Shown: positions 62,723-64,000 of the stretch, one piece after another | Numbering within the stretch: position 1 is the stretch's first letter | Layout: the number at the start of each line of letters is the position of its first letter | DNA from: Psychrosphaera haliotis | GTDB taxonomy: Bacteria; Pseudomonadota; Gammaproteobacteria; Enterobacterales; Alteromonadaceae | Direction of reading: 5' to 3' | DNA: 64,000 nucleotides | Assembly (NCBI RefSeq): GCF_009728465.1 | Contig: NZ_WOCD01000003.1 | Coordinates: 1,194,879 to 1,258,878 of the forward strand | The notes under the pieces: generated by a model | Told to the model about the DNA's origin: nothing | What the model saw: the letters and a program-made list of their open reading frames with translations, nothing else | Databases searched by the model: none | Position numbers and translations under genes: made by a program

Positions 62723-62738
62723 AAATTGTTAAAGAGCA
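62723..62738 (-). promoter_or_regulatory. boxA antitermination element in the 16S-23S spacer
   Basis: TGCTCTTTAACAATTT on the minus strand, the classical boxA sequence, ahead of 23S. NusB/S10-type antitermination keeps RNA polymerase processive through 23S. Confidence 0.8.
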
Positions 62739-62821
62739 TGAGTTTATAAAAAACTCTAAACGATGCACACTAACTAATGTGTATGGTTTAGGGTTTTGAA
62801 TCGAGAAACTGAGTGTCAGTA

Positions 62822-62897
62822 TGGTGGAGCTACGCGGGATCGAACCGCGGACCTCTTGAATGCAAATCAAGCGCTCTCCCAGCTGAGCTATAGCCCC
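62822..62897 (-). tRNA. tRNA-Ala (TGC)
   Basis: 76 bases on the minus strand starting GGGGCTATAGCTCAGC and ending GCTCCACCA with CCA encoded. Anticodon TGC lies in GATTTGCATTC; the T loop has GGTTCGATC. Confidence 0.97.
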
Positions 62898-63010
62898 ATA
62901 CTGAAGTCACGTCATTAAAACGATTGTCCAAATCACATTTGACAAGGCATTTTGTTACGCGGTTTAGACTATCTAAACAAGTAACGAAATAACGCAGTCA
63001 GGTGAGATTT

Positions 63011-63087
<77 letters not shown>

Positions 63088-63195
63088 ATCGTTTATGCTA
63101 CAAACTCTCGAATGCAGCTAACAGCTTGCAGCTTTCTCGCTCATTATTCGTAATTAATTATTTGTGTGAACACTTCGAAGGTGTAACTTCGTATA

Positions 63196-64000
<805 letters not shown>

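Overview
The window comes from a marine gammaproteobacterium of the order Alteromonadales (Colwelliaceae/Pseudoalteromonadaceae-like). The evidence is the AT-rich base composition, the order tsaE-amidase-mutL-miaA-hfq-hflX-hflK-hflC-purA, the mreBCD-maf-rng block next to a complete MSHA pilus locus, a csrD-like gene beyond mshI, and an E. coli-like rRNA operon with tRNA-Ile(GAT) and tRNA-Ala(TGC). I cannot name the genus from sequence alone. Nearly everything is transcribed on the minus strand. Only a PLP enzyme gene, uvrA and a split TIGR03899-type gene are on the plus strand.

Layout. Positions 1-685: the N-terminal part of an S41/PDZ lipoprotein, cut by the window edge. 0.8-13 kb: housekeeping genes (purA, DUF2065, hflCK, hflX, hfq, miaA, mutL, LysM amidase, tsaE, rng, maf). 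13-15.5 kb: mreD, mreC, mreB for cell shape. 15.6-35.6 kb: the MSHA type IV pilus locus in the order mshQ-P-O-D-C-A-B-F-G-E-N-M-L-K-J, a PilN-like gene, mshI. It has inner-membrane assembly proteins, a secretin, an MshE ATPase with a c-di-GMP-binding type N-terminus, pilins, and a 2143-residue MshQ built from two families of tandem repeats. 35.6-38.5 kb: a D-cysteine desulfhydrase/ACC deaminase-like gene convergent with a frameshifted csrD. 38.7-47.8 kb: ssb, a YajR-like MFS transporter, the PEP-CTERM pair (PrsT-like TPR protein and a PEP-CTERM surface protein) and uvrA.

47.8-59 kb is a small-gene and regulatory region. It holds a response-regulator/GGDEF/EAL gene split by a frameshift, a split TIGR03899-like gene, an outer-membrane beta-barrel gene, a DUF2333 gene, a PCu(A)C copper chaperone, and a pspA-pspC-membrane protein operon with a good sigma-54 promoter. 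It also has a 20-copy hexamer repeat, a pair of tiny genes with their own sigma-54-like promoter, dusA, a doubly frameshifted M28 peptidase and a frameshifted unknown gene. 59.3-64 kb is an rRNA operon read on the minus strand (16S partial, tRNA-Ile, tRNA-Ala, 23S, 5S), followed by two terminators and the tail of a vanished 5S copy.

Three points stand out. First, seven apparent single-base frameshifts fall in six genes between 36.8 and 58.9 kb, while no obvious one was found in the first 36 kb or in ssb-uvrA. Second, two sigma-54-like promoters on the same strand drive pspA and a previously unannotated two-gene small-protein unit. Third, several genes relate to c-di-GMP or the Csr pathway (MshE, CsrD, EAL protein), and two of those are broken. 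All reading was done by eye. Family calls rest on recognised motifs and gene order, not on searches.
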